This document shows, one piece after another, positions 1-9,091 of a stretch of DNA of 64,000 bases; the first letter of the stretch is position 1; every line of letters begins with the position of its first letter. The stretch spans positions 124,001 to 188,000 of the forward strand of contig NZ_JBGFSP010000004.1 in the NCBI RefSeq assembly GCF_041227145.1, given 5' to 3'. The notes beneath the pieces were generated by a model, which saw only the letters and a program-made list of their open reading frames with translations, ran no database searches and was not told where the DNA came from. The DNA is from Bacteroides sp. AN502(2024). Its GTDB lineage: Bacteria; Bacteroidota; Bacteroidia; Bacteroidales; Bacteroidaceae. Position numbers and translations under genes: made by a program.

Positions 1-908
1 ACTCCTTTTTCTTCACGGTATCCCTTTTTATTACCGGAGGCCGTATATTGTCCACGAACAATATGTTCGTTCAAATCCACTTCATTCAACGGAGTGAGAG
101 ATTCGTAGATCTTCACCACTTCATTGCGGAAATTGTCCGCATTGAAAACAGCAGGAGGCTCCATAGCGGTAAGAGCTACGAGCTGTATCAAATGATTCTG
201 TACCATATCCCGCAGTGCACCAGCTGTTTCATAAAAACCGCCACGTTGCTCGATACCCAGATTTTCTACGGCTGTAATCTCTACGTAGTCGATATAGTTA
301 CGGTTCCAAAGAGGTTCGAAGATACCGTTGGCAAAACGGAAAGCCAACACATTCTGGGCCGTTTCCTTACCGAGAAAATGGTCGATACGGTAAATCTGAT
401 GCTCATTGAATACAGAGGCGTACGTTTTATTCAGTTCACGCGCCGATTCGAGATCATAGCCGAAAGGTTTCTCTACAATGATACGTGAATGGGAAGTGTT
501 GAGTCCGACAGCTTTCAGAAACAAAGGCACTACTCCGTAAAGTGATGGCGGAGTGGCAAGGTAAAACAGTAGATCATCCGGATCTGCCTCACCGGTCAAG
601 TCGACCAGACGTTGGCGAAGTTGCGGATAACCGTCTTCTTTTGCCGGATCCATCGGTAAATAGTAGAGATGGGAGACGAATGAAGCCATAAAAGCTGTGT
701 CCTGTTCTTCAGACTTTACAAACCGTTGCAGTTCTTCCAATATATAAGAACGGTAGTTATCGTCAGAATAGACCGTACGCCCGATGCCCAATATAGAAAA
801 CTCTCCGGTCAACCGGTTTTCACGGTAAAGGGAGCAAAGGGCAGGCATCAGCTTACGCTTGGTTAAGTCACCCGATGCACCGAAAATTATCATTGCAAAT
901 TTATCCAT
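1..908 (-). CDS. zwf: glucose-6-phosphate 1-dehydrogenase, 3' end cut by window edge
   Basis: This cytoplasmic enzyme oxidises glucose-6-phosphate to 6-phosphoglucono-lactone with NADP+ or NAD+, the first step of the oxidative pentose phosphate pathway. The start is the ATG at 908; the protein begins MDKFAMIIFGASGDLTKRKL, which holds the family nucleotide-binding motif GASGDLTKRK. Further in are EKPFG and the active-site signature RIDHFLGKE, whose Asp-His pair and Lys bind and process the substrate. About 302 residues are visible of the usual 480-500, so the C-terminal third lies left of the window. It sits 74 bp downstream of gnd on the same strand and is very probably co-transcribed with it. 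I see no frameshift in the visible part. Confidence 0.95.
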   Translation of the reverse strand, partial: MDKFAMIIFGASGDLTKRKLMPALCSLYRENRLTGEFSILGIGRTVYSDDNYRSYILEELQRFVKSEEQDTAFMASFVSHLYYLPMDPAKEDGYPQLRQRLVDLTGEADPDDLLFYLATPPSLYGVVPLFLKAVGLNTSHSRIIVEKPFGYDLESARELNKTYASVFNEHQIYRIDHFLGKETAQNVLAFRFANGIFEPLWNRNYIDYVEITAVENLGIEQRGGFYETAGALRDMVQNHLIQLVALTAMEPPAVFNADNFRNEVVKIYESLTPLNEVDLNEHIVRGQYTASGNKKGYREEKG

Positions 909-982
909 CGTTCGAGAGCTGGTTTGATTTATGTTTTGAAATGGGCTATTAATTATTTATCTTTTCAGAACTATTTTTCTAT

Positions 983-2458
983 TTAAACATTATATGTACC
1001 CGATTTCGTATCCCCTCCGTGACCTGTCCAGTTCTCGTGGAAAAACTGTCCGCGCAACTCATCCTTACGCTCAAAAGTATGTGCACCGAAATAATCGCGT
1101 TGTGCCTGTACAAGATTGGTGGGCAGATCAGCAGAAGTGAGCGAATAGAAATAGTTCAGGGCAGAAGAGAAAGCAGGAACAGGAAGTCCTTCTTTCATGG
1201 CTTCCACCACCAAGCTCTTCCATCTCGGAAGCAGCGTCTTCATTTCTTCTTTAAAATAAGGAGCCAACAATAAGTGCTCAGGCTTGTCGGTGGCTTCGAA
1301 GGCAGCTGCAATGTCGTTCAGGAATATACTGCGAATGATGCATCCCCCACGCCACATACGAGCAATGGAAGCCAAGTCGAGCTGCCAGTCGAAAGCATCG
1401 GACGCCCGTTGCAACACGGCGAACCCCTGAGCATAAGAGACTAATTTGGAAGCATAAAGGGCAGAAAAGATATTCTTTACGAGTTCCACCTTGTTATATA
1501 CAGGTTGTGTATGTTGACATTGGAATTGTTTGGAAGCCAAATGACGCAAGTTTTTCTGTGAAGACAGGCTTCGTTCGAATACCGCTGTAGCAATGAGTCC
1601 TAACGGCATACCGAGTTCCATCGCATTGATAACCGACCATTTACCGGTTCCTTTCTGTCCGGCTGCATCCAAGATTTTATCAACTAGATAACCTCCGGAT
1701 TTGTCTTTATGCCGCAAAATGTTGGCGGTGATTTCGATCAGATAACTGCTAAGTTTGCCTTCATTCCAACGGGCAAAAACATCAGATATCTCCTCATTGG
1801 TCAGATCTAGTAACTTTTTCATCACCCAGTAGGCCTCGGCAATCAGTTGCATATCGCCATATTCAATACCGTTATGAATCATCTTCACAAAATGACCTGA
1901 TCCGGCAGGCCCCACCCATTGGCAACAGGGAGTACCATCCGGTACTTTTGCCGCAATACTTTGAAGAATCGGTTTCACTTCCGACCATGCTTTTTCCGAA
2001 CCGCCGGGCATAATAGAAGCTCCATTCAAAGCTCCTTCTTCACCACCAGACACACCGCTACCGATGAAAAGAACTCCCTTCGATTCTGCCAGTCGGACAC
2101 GGCGGTTCGTATCTTCGTAATTAGAATTACCACCATCAATAAGAATGTCTCCTGGTGAAAGCAATGGGAAAAGCTGATCCATCAGTTCATCAACCGGACT
2201 TCCGGCGCGAACCATCATCATGATCTTACGAGGAATAGCTATCGAATCTACAAATACTTTTATATCTGTGTATCCTTCGATGTTTTTACCTTTCGCACGC
2301 CCCTTCAGAAAGTGCTCCACCACACCCTCTTCTATTCCGGGAACAGTACGGTTATAAACCGATACATGCCATCCCTTACTCTCCATATTTAAAGCAAGAT
2401 TCTCACCCATCACAGCCAAGCCGATAAGTCCTATATCTGTTTTATTCTGATTCGCCAT
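983..2458 (-). CDS. gnd: 6-phosphogluconate dehydrogenase, decarboxylating
   Basis: The product converts 6-phosphogluconate to ribulose-5-phosphate and CO2 with NADP+ reduction, in the oxidative pentose phosphate pathway. The protein is about 491 aa, a normal length. It opens with the Rossmann nucleotide-binding motif IGLIGLAVMGENLALN, then shows DGGNSNYEDT, the substrate-site loop GSGVSGGEEGA and the catalytic region KMIHNGIEYGDMQLI, where the Lys and His-Asn act. The C-terminus carries RDYFGAHTFER and GHGGD, typical of the family. An in-frame upstream ATG at 2509 would add 17 residues (MCILNVTRIKNIQNIQV) that do not resemble the family, so the start at 2458 (MANQNKTDIGLIG) is preferred. It is first in an operon with zwf. 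Confidence 0.96.
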   Translation of the reverse strand: MANQNKTDIGLIGLAVMGENLALNMESKGWHVSVYNRTVPGIEEGVVEHFLKGRAKGKNIEGYTDIKVFVDSIAIPRKIMMMVRAGSPVDELMDQLFPLLSPGDILIDGGNSNYEDTNRRVRLAESKGVLFIGSGVSGGEEGALNGASIMPGGSEKAWSEVKPILQSIAAKVPDGTPCCQWVGPAGSGHFVKMIHNGIEYGDMQLIAEAYWVMKKLLDLTNEEISDVFARWNEGKLSSYLIEITANILRHKDKSGGYLVDKILDAAGQKGTGKWSVINAMELGMPLGLIATAVFERSLSSQKNLRHLASKQFQCQHTQPVYNKVELVKNIFSALYASKLVSYAQGFAVLQRASDAFDWQLDLASIARMWRGGCIIRSIFLNDIAAAFEATDKPEHLLLAPYFKEEMKTLLPRWKSLVVEAMKEGLPVPAFSSALNYFYSLTSADLPTNLVQAQRDYFGAHTFERKDELRGQFFHENWTGHGGDTKSGTYNV

Positions 2459-2567
2459 AACTTGTATGTTTTGAATATTCTTTATCCTAGTAACATTTAA
2501 AATACACATTTGTTCGCAAGGTTTTAGATTAAAACATTATTTTTGTAGCCTACAAATAAGATCAAGA

Positions 2568-3754
2568 ATGAAGAAGATTAAAATCAGTTTGCTGGCACGC
2601 ATTGTCACATTGCCATCATTTTGGGTATTGCCATCGGCACTGTTTTCCCGGCTCCGCTAGTGCGAATATTTGTTACATTCAATGGTATCTTCAGTGAGTT
2701 TCTCAATTTCTCTATTCCATTGATTATCATCGGACTGGTCACTGTAGCTATTTCCGACATTGGGAAGGGTGCAGGAAAAATGTTGTTCCTGACGGCTTTG
2801 ATCGCCTATTTCGCCACTCTTTTTTCAGGATTCCTCTCCTACTTTACAGGAATCACGGTATTCCCTTCACTCATCGAACCAGGTGTACCACTTGAAGAAG
2901 TGAGCGAAGTACAGGGAATTCTCCCTTATTTCTCCGTTTCCATCCCGCCACTGATGAACGTGATGACAGCCCTAGTTTTAGCTTTCACACTGGGATTAGG
3001 ACTGGCGTCTTTGAACAGTGACGCATTGAAAAACGTAGCACGTGATTTTCAGAAAATTATCGTACAAATGATAAGCGCTGTTATTCTGCCCTTGCTGCCG
3101 CTTTATATCTTCGGCATATTCCTCAACATGACACATTCGGGACAAGTATATTCCATTCTGATGGTGTTTATTAAAATTATCGGAGTCATATTCGTTCTTC
3201 ATATTTTCCTGTTGGTATTTCAATATTCCATTGCAGCCTTGTTTGTACATCGGAACCCATTTAAATTGCTTAGTAGAATGCTGCCGGCTTACTTCACGGC
3301 ATTGGGTACACAGTCATCGGCAGCCACTATTCCCGTGACACTCGAACAGGCTAAGAAGAACGGAGTGTCTGCCGAAATAGCAGGTTTTGTGATTCCTCTA
3401 TGCGCCACCATCCACCTATCGGGCAGTACACTAAAAATCGTAGCCTGTGCACTGTCATTGATGATGATGCAGGGAATACCATTCGACTTCCCATTATTTG
3501 CCGGATTTATCTTTATGTTGGGCATCACAATGGTAGCCGCTCCAGGAGTCCCAGGCGGAGCAATCATGGCCTCTCTGGGAATTTTGCAATCCATACTCGG
3601 CTTCGACGAATCGGCTCAGGCTTTGATGATTGCGCTTTACATAGCCATGGACAGTTTCGGTACCGCTTGCAATGTGACGGGAGATGGAGCTATCGCTTTG
3701 ATTATCGACAAAATAATGGGGAAAACCGTGCTGATTAACTGTGCTGAAAAATAA
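2568..3754 (+). pseudogene. dicarboxylate/amino acid:cation symporter (DAACS family), 5' frameshift
   Basis: This is a sodium- or proton-coupled symporter for dicarboxylates or acidic amino acids, an inner-membrane protein of about eight helices with two re-entrant loops. Family marks are clear: the serine-rich loop GTQSSAATIPVTLEQAKKNG, IPLCATIHLSGSTL and the cation/substrate motif DSFGTACNVTGDGA. The natural start is ATG 2568 (MKKIKISLLARIV), but that frame stops after 30 codons. The family sequence continues two frames over from about 2609. A CACA at 2606-2609 in place of a single CA explains the shift; removing two bases gives an uninterrupted 394-aa protein reading ARIVIAIILGIAIGTVFP. 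Without that repair, only a TTG start at 2621 (377 aa) is open, which would lose most of the first helix. It may be a real inactivation or a sequencing error. A -7 box TATTTTTG lies at 2538-2545. Confidence 0.8.
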
Positions 3755-3831
3755 TTGGAGAGTCACTTGGTCGGGTCACAAAAAATACCGACATTTGCAC
3801 CTACATTTTCAAATCTATAAATAATTAGCGT

Positions 3832-4902
3832 ATGAAAAAAGCCCTAATTTCAGGCATCACCGGGCAAGATGGTTCTTACCTTGCCGAATTTCTATTACAA
3901 AAAGGTTACGAAGTACACGGTATACTCCGTCGTTCTTCCTCATTCAATACAGGACGTATTGAACATTTGTATTTCGACGAGTGGGTGCGCGACATGAAAC
4001 AGAAACGTACGATTAATCTGCATTATGGGGATATGACAGATTCTAGTTCGTTAATTCGTATTATTCAACAGGTACGACCGGATGAAATCTACAATCTCGC
4101 AGCTCAAAGCCATGTGAAGGTTTCATTCGATGTTCCGGAATACACTGCCGAAGCAGATGCTATCGGTACGTTGCGTATGCTCGAGGCTGTACGCATTCTG
4201 GGACTGGAAAAGAAAACCCGCATCTACCAGGCTTCTACTTCCGAATTGTTTGGTAAGGTGCAGGAAGTTCCACAAAAAGAGACAACTCCATTCTATCCCC
4301 GTTCTCCGTATGGGGTAGCCAAACAATATGGTTTTTGGATTACTAAAAACTATCGCGAAAGCTATGGTATGTTTGCAGTAAATGGAATTCTGTTCAATCA
4401 CGAGAGCGAACGCCGTGGTGAGACGTTCGTTACCCGTAAAATCTCGCTTGCTGCCGCACGTATCGCACAGGGGGAACAGGACAAACTGTATTTGGGTAAT
4501 CTGGATGCACGCCGTGACTGGGGATATGCCAAAGATTACGTCGAATGTATGTGGCTGATCCTGCAACATGATGTTCCCGAAGATTTCGTAATTGCTACAG
4601 GAGAAATGCACACAGTACGCGAATTCGCTACGTTAGCATTCAAAGAAGCAGGCATTGAACTCCGTTGGGAAGGTAAAGACATCAATGAAAAAGGCATCGA
4701 TGTAGCCACCGGAAAGATTCTGGTAGAAGTTGATCCTAAATATTTTCGTCCATCGGAAGTAGAACAACTGCTAGGTGACCCGACAAAGGCTAAAACACTG
4801 TTGGGATGGGATCCACGCAAAACGTCATTCGAAAAACTAGTAAGTATCATGGTGCACCACGATATGGCAAAAGTGAAACGAATGATTGCTACCAAACACT
4901 AA
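3832..4902 (+). CDS. gmd: GDP-mannose 4,6-dehydratase
   Basis: The enzyme converts GDP-D-mannose to GDP-4-keto-6-deoxy-D-mannose, the first committed step of GDP-L-fucose synthesis in the cytoplasm. The 356-aa protein is a short-chain dehydrogenase-like fold. The NADP-binding GxxGxxG is [15 protein letters not shown] at residues 6-20. The catalytic Tyr-x-x-x-Lys is in [12 protein letters not shown] and the active-site Ser/Thr-Glu is in [11 protein letters not shown]. The segment [17 protein letters not shown] is a family hallmark. The next gene, fcl, completes the pathway, so the pair supplies fucose for capsule or glycoprotein glycosylation. The spacing of 97 bp to fcl holds an inverted repeat. 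Confidence 0.97.
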   Translation: MKKALISGITGQDGSYLAEFLLQKGYEVHGILRRSSSFNTGRIEHLYFDEWVRDMKQKRTINLHYGDMTDSSSLIRIIQQVRPDEIYNLAAQSHVKVSFDVPEYTAEADAIGTLRMLEAVRILGLEKKTRIYQASTSELFGKVQEVPQKETTPFYPRSPYGVAKQYGFWITKNYRESYGMFAVNGILFNHESERRGETFVTRKISLAAARIAQGEQDKLYLGNLDARRDWGYAKDYVECMWLILQHDVPEDFVIATGEMHTVREFATLAFKEAGIELRWEGKDINEKGIDVATGKILVEVDPKYFRPSEVEQLLGDPTKAKTLLGWDPRKTSFEKLVSIMVHHDMAKVKRMIATKH

Positions 4903-4924
4903 AACTCGTTTCCTCACAGATTAA

Positions 4925-4979
4925 CACAGATCTCCACAGAGTTTTTTTGTTTTAGAGCCATTCTGTGGAAATCTGTGGT
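4925..4979. repeat. inverted repeat between gmd and fcl
   Basis: CACAGATCTCCACAGA at 4925-4940 is the imperfect reverse complement of TCTGTGGAAATCTGTGG at 4962-4978, with a T-rich loop between. The transcript could form a hairpin between the two fucose genes. It may tune downstream expression or be a dispersed intergenic repeat; the sequence does not decide. Confidence 0.6.
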
Positions 4980-4999
4980 GAAAATAATAAAAAGATAAA

Positions 5000-6070
5000 A
5001 TGGAAAAGAATGCAAAGATATATGTGGCAGGACACCGCGGACTTGTGGGATCTGCTATCTGGAAGAATTTGCTGGATAAAGAATACACCAATCTGATAGG
5101 CCGTACACACAAAGAGCTTGATCTGCTGGATGGTATGGCTGTCCGTAAATTCTTCGATGAAGAACAGCCGGAATATGTATTCCTTGCTGCTGCCTTTGTG
5201 GGTGGAATCATGGCAAACAGCATCTACCGTGCCGACTTTATATATAAGAATCTACAAATTCAACAGAATGTCATCGGAGAGAGTTTCCGTCACCAGGTGA
5301 AAAAGTTGCTCTTTCTAGGTAGCACGTGTATTTATCCACGTGATGCCGAACAGCCGATGAAGGAAGATGTATTGCTTACTTCACCGTTGGAATATACCAA
5401 CGAACCGTATGCAATCGCTAAAATTGCCGGACTGAAAATGTGCGAAAGCTTCAACTTGCAATATGGAACGAACTATATCGCTGTGATGCCGACAAACCTT
5501 TATGGACCGAATGATAATTTCGACCTGGAACGCAGTCATGTATTGCCTGCCATGATTCGTAAGATTCATCTAGCACATTGCCTGAAAGAGGGAAATTGGA
5601 TAGCTGTACGCAAGGATCTAAACCTACGTCCGGTGGAAGGCATCAACGGCGACAGTCCGAAAGAAAAAATACTGGCCATTCTGCAAAAATATGGAATTAG
5701 TGAAACAGAAGTTACTCTTTGGGGCACAGGCACTCCACTCCGCGAATTCCTTTGGAGCGAAGAAATGGCAGATGCCAGTGTCTTCGTAATGGAACATGTA
5801 AACTTCAAAGATACTTATAACGAAGATAGCAAAGACATCCGCAACTGCCATATCAACATCGGAACCGGCAAGGAAATTACAATCCGCCAACTGGCCGAGC
5901 TTATCGTAGCAACTGTTGGTTATCGAGGAAAACTGACCTTCGACAGTAGCAAACCGGACGGTACAATGCGCAAACTGACCGATCCTTCAAAACTGCATGC
6001 TCTAGGCTGGCACCATAGAATTGAAATCGAGGAAGGCGTACAAAGAATGTACGAATGGTACTTGAAATAA
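5000..6070 (+). CDS. fcl: GDP-L-fucose synthase (GDP-4-keto-6-deoxymannose 3,5-epimerase/4-reductase)
   Basis: This bifunctional enzyme epimerises and reduces the Gmd product to GDP-L-fucose with NADPH. The protein is 356 aa. The N-terminal nucleotide-binding motif is GHRGLVGSAIW (residues 11-21), followed by AAAFVGGIMAN, the GSTCIYP strand with the catalytic Ser/Cys, and the Tyr-x-x-x-Lys in NEPYAIAKIAG. TNLYGPNDNFD and GTGTPLREFLW are further family signatures. A typical member has about 310-320 residues; the extra length is an insert around residues 193-232 (NWIAVRKDLNLRPVEG and after) that I recall as common in Bacteroides copies. It lies downstream of gmd on the same strand. Confidence 0.96.
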   Translation: MEKNAKIYVAGHRGLVGSAIWKNLLDKEYTNLIGRTHKELDLLDGMAVRKFFDEEQPEYVFLAAAFVGGIMANSIYRADFIYKNLQIQQNVIGESFRHQVKKLLFLGSTCIYPRDAEQPMKEDVLLTSPLEYTNEPYAIAKIAGLKMCESFNLQYGTNYIAVMPTNLYGPNDNFDLERSHVLPAMIRKIHLAHCLKEGNWIAVRKDLNLRPVEGINGDSPKEKILAILQKYGISETEVTLWGTGTPLREFLWSEEMADASVFVMEHVNFKDTYNEDSKDIRNCHINIGTGKEITIRQLAELIVATVGYRGKLTFDSSKPDGTMRKLTDPSKLHALGWHHRIEIEEGVQRMYEWYLK

Positions 6071-6204
6071 TAATTTAAGGAATCTGTCAATATAAGGGTG
6101 TCAAAACTCCTCTTTTATCGAAATTACCCCTGTTACAATTATCCGTAGCGAGGGTGATTTCCAAAAATTCTTCACTCTTAATTCTTCATTCTTAATATAA
6201 TTGC

Positions 6205-6212
6205 TATATTTG
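6205..6212 (+). promoter_or_regulatory. Bacteroides -7 promoter box for the acyl-CoA ligase gene
   Basis: TATATTTG matches the Bacteroides primary sigma -7 consensus TAnnTTTG. No clear TTTG -33 box is seen 19-21 bp upstream. Transcription would begin near 6218, leaving a leader of about 23 nt to the ATG at 6241. Confidence 0.5.
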
Positions 6213-6240
6213 CACAATTTAATACCAAATGTGCAAAACA

Positions 6241-7899
6241 ATGGAACAAAGTTTTATAGCCTATATTGAGAATAGTATCAAAAATAATTGGGATTTGGAT
6301 GCCCTGACTGATTATAAAGGTGCAACTTTACAGTATAAAGACGTAGCTCGCAAAATCGAAAAACTCCATATCATTTTTGAAGAAAGCGGCATCCGCAAAG
6401 GAGATAAGATTGCCGTTTGCGGAAGAAACAGCTCTCATTGGGGAGTAACTTTCCTCGCCACACTGACATATGGAGCAGTTATCGTACCTATCCTCCATGA
6501 ATTTAAAGCGGACAATGTGCATAACATCGTCAATCATTCCGAAGCCAAATTACTGTTTGTGGGAGATATGGTGTGGGAAAACCTGAATGAGTCGGCGATG
6601 CCGCTATTGGAAGGTATCCTGATGATGAACGACTTCAGCCTGCTGGTGTCACGCAGCGAACGACTTACGCATGCACGCGAACATCTGAACGAAATGTTCG
6701 GCAAAAAGTACCCGAAGAACTTCCGCAAAGAACATGTCACTTATCATAAAGACGAACCGGAAGAATTGGCAGTTATCAATTATACTTCAGGAACAACAAG
6801 TTATTCGAAAGGAGTGATGCTCCCCTACCGCAGTCTGTGGTCGAATACAAAATTTGCATTTGAAGTATTAGACCTGCAAGCGGGAGATAAGATTGTATCC
6901 ATGCTCCCTATGGCACACATGTACGGACTGGCTTTCGAATTCCTCTATGAATTTTCCGTGGGTTGTCACATCTACTTCCTCACCCGTATGCCGAGTCCAA
7001 AGATCATTTTCCAGGCTTTCGAGGAAGTGAAACCAAATTTGATTGTTGCTGTGCCGCTCATCATCGAAAAAATCATCAAGAAGAGCGTACTCCCAAAACT
7101 AGAGACTCCTGCAATGAAGATATTATTAAAAGTACCTATTATCAATGACAAGATAAAAGCAACAGTGCGCGAAGAAATGATCAAGGCATTCGGTGGAAAC
7201 TTCAAGGCTGTTATTGTAGGAGGTGCTGCTTTCAATCAGGAAGTAGAGCAGTTCTTGAAAATGATTGATTTCCCCTACACGGTAGGATATGGAATGACGG
7301 AATGTGGTCCGATTATTTGTTACGAAGATTGGAAAAGATTCAAACCGGGTTCATGCGGAAAGGCCGTACCGCGCATGGACGTGAAAGTATTGTCATCCGA
7401 TCCCGAGAACATCGTTGGTGAAATCGTATGTAAAGGTCCAAATGTAATGGTGGGATATTATAAAAATGAAGAAGCCACCCGAGAAGTCATCGACAAAGAC
7501 GGATGGCTACATACAGGTGATTTAGCTTTGATGGATGCCGAAGGAAATATTACGATCAAAGGACGCAGCAAGAACCTATTATTGAGTGCCAGCGGACAGA
7601 ATATCTATCCGGAAGAAATTGAAGATAAATTGAACAACTTGCCATATGTGGCTGAAAGCATTATCGTTCAGCAGAATAATAAACTTGTCGGACTTGTTTA
7701 TCCCGATTTTGACGATGCTTTCGCTCACGGTCTAAAGAATGAAGACATTGAGCAAGTTATGGAAGAAAACCGGGTGGCATTGAATGCTATGCTACCGGCA
7801 TATAGCCAAATATCCAAGATGAAAATCTATCCGGAAGAATTCGAAAAGACACCGAAGAAGAGCATCAAGCGTTACTTATATCAGGAAGCAAAAGGCTAA
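6241..7899 (+). CDS. long-chain fatty acid--CoA ligase (AMP-binding enzyme)
   Basis: The enzyme activates a fatty acid with ATP to an acyl-adenylate and transfers it to CoA, at the inner face of the membrane. The adenylate-forming motifs occur in order: the phosphate loop YTSGTTSYSKGVMLP near residue 180, GYGMTECGP (A5), DGWLHTGD (A7) with the ribose-binding Asp, GRSKNLLLSASGQNIYPEEIE (A8) and the C-terminal catalytic Lys in TPKKSIKRYLY. From ATG 6241 (MEQSFIAYIENS) the protein is 552 aa. A second ATG at 6229 adds only MCKT and would sit about 11 nt from the predicted transcript start, so 6241 is preferred. The loop reads SYSKG where GxPKG is usual; its effect is unknown. It stands alone between fcl and the repeat-protein gene. 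Confidence 0.88.
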   Translation: MEQSFIAYIENSIKNNWDLDALTDYKGATLQYKDVARKIEKLHIIFEESGIRKGDKIAVCGRNSSHWGVTFLATLTYGAVIVPILHEFKADNVHNIVNHSEAKLLFVGDMVWENLNESAMPLLEGILMMNDFSLLVSRSERLTHAREHLNEMFGKKYPKNFRKEHVTYHKDEPEELAVINYTSGTTSYSKGVMLPYRSLWSNTKFAFEVLDLQAGDKIVSMLPMAHMYGLAFEFLYEFSVGCHIYFLTRMPSPKIIFQAFEEVKPNLIVAVPLIIEKIIKKSVLPKLETPAMKILLKVPIINDKIKATVREEMIKAFGGNFKAVIVGGAAFNQEVEQFLKMIDFPYTVGYGMTECGPIICYEDWKRFKPGSCGKAVPRMDVKVLSSDPENIVGEIVCKGPNVMVGYYKNEEATREVIDKDGWLHTGDLALMDAEGNITIKGRSKNLLLSASGQNIYPEEIEDKLNNLPYVAESIIVQQNNKLVGLVYPDFDDAFAHGLKNEDIEQVMEENRVALNAMLPAYSQISKMKIYPEEFEKTPKKSIKRYLYQEAKG

Positions 7900-7942
7900 A
7901 TATAAAGTTAGCCGTAAAAATATGTAACTCTAAGAGAAAAGA

Positions 7943-9091
7943 ATGAAGATAAAAAAAACAATATTCACGGCAGCTATACTAATGGCTGCCGTTTGTTTAC
8001 CGGCACAGAACAAGAGTGCGGGTATTAATATATCTATCTGGAAAGACATTTGTACGCAACCGCATGACAGTACACAGACGACTTATGTCAATATCGGTCT
8101 CCTGTCTACAATGAATCGTCTGAACGGTTTGGGGATCAATGCTTTGGGAAGTGTAGTACATGGTGACATGAACGGAGTACAGATCACCGGATTAGCCAAT
8201 TTGGCAGGTGGTACAATGCGGGGTGTCCAGCTAGCCGGTATCAGTAATATCAGCGGCAACAATACCGTAGGACTCTCCGCTGCCGGATTGGTAAATATCA
8301 CCGGCGATAAAACACAGGGAGTAATCATATCCGGACTAACCAATATCGGAGGGGATGATACTTCCGGATTAATGATTAGTGGTCTCATGAATGTAACGGG
8401 CAACATGGCTTCGGGACTACACTGTTCTGGAGTGGCAAATATCACCGGACAGAACTTTGGAGGGGTGATGGTTTCCGGACTTTTAAATGTAGTAGGTGAA
8501 CACATGAACGGCTTGCAAATAGCAGGAATTGCCAACATAACCGCATCGAAACTGAATGGAGTGCAAGTAGCATTATGTAATTATGCAACGCAAGCCCGCG
8601 GACTTCAAATTGGCCTTGTCAATTATTACAAAGAAGATATGAAGGGATTCCAACTAGGACTGGTAAATGCTAACCCTGAAACAAGAGTACAAATGATGCT
8701 GTATGGTGGAAATGCAACGCCTGCCAATATCGGAGTCCGCTTCAAGAACCGATTGTTTTATACCATTTTGGGAGTCGGTTCCATGTATCAGGGATTGAAT
8801 GATAAGTTTTCGGCAAGTGCATCCTATCGTGCCGGTCTGTCCGTTCCTCTTTACAAAGGGCTGTCCGTCAGTGGAGATGTCGGTTACCAGCATATCGAGA
8901 CTTTCGATAACAAAGATGAAGTAATTCCCAAACGTTTATATGCATTGCAGGCACGTGTCAATCTGGAATATCAAATTACCGGGAAGTTCGGTATCTTTGC
9001 AACAGGTGGTTATGGATTAACCCGATTCTATCATCAATCAATCAATTACGATAAAGGAGCGATTATAGAAGCAGGCATTGTTCTTTTCTAA
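7943..9091 (+). CDS. secreted protein with tandem 16-residue glycine-rich repeats
   Basis: A signal peptide (MKIKKTIFTAAILMAAVCLPAQ) directs this 382-aa protein out of the cytoplasm. Residues of about 76-200 are eight back-to-back 16-residue units of the form G-[VL]-x-x-[SAT]-G-[LIV]-x-N-[LIV]-x-G-x-x-x-x, for example GVQLAGISNISGNNTV and GLMISGLMNVTGNMAS. This regular spacing suggests a beta-solenoid. The last 130 residues are rich in alternating hydrophobic strands and end IIEAGIVLF, with a terminal aromatic, which could be an outer-membrane barrel or barrel-like domain. It resembles what databases call LA_2272-type surface repeat proteins, from memory. It is convergent with the efflux operon and its end overlaps the last RND gene by 4 bp. 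Function unknown. Confidence 0.75.
   Translation: MKIKKTIFTAAILMAAVCLPAQNKSAGINISIWKDICTQPHDSTQTTYVNIGLLSTMNRLNGLGINALGSVVHGDMNGVQITGLANLAGGTMRGVQLAGISNISGNNTVGLSAAGLVNITGDKTQGVIISGLTNIGGDDTSGLMISGLMNVTGNMASGLHCSGVANITGQNFGGVMVSGLLNVVGEHMNGLQIAGIANITASKLNGVQVALCNYATQARGLQIGLVNYYKEDMKGFQLGLVNANPETRVQMMLYGGNATPANIGVRFKNRLFYTILGVGSMYQGLNDKFSASASYRAGLSVPLYKGLSVSGDVGYQHIETFDNKDEVIPKRLYALQARVNLEYQITGKFGIFATGGYGLTRFYHQSINYDKGAIIEAGIVLF

Noticed and set aside
8083..8538. Minus-strand 151-codon frame opposite the repeat protein.
   Set aside because: It is produced by the 48-bp periodicity of the real gene on the other strand.
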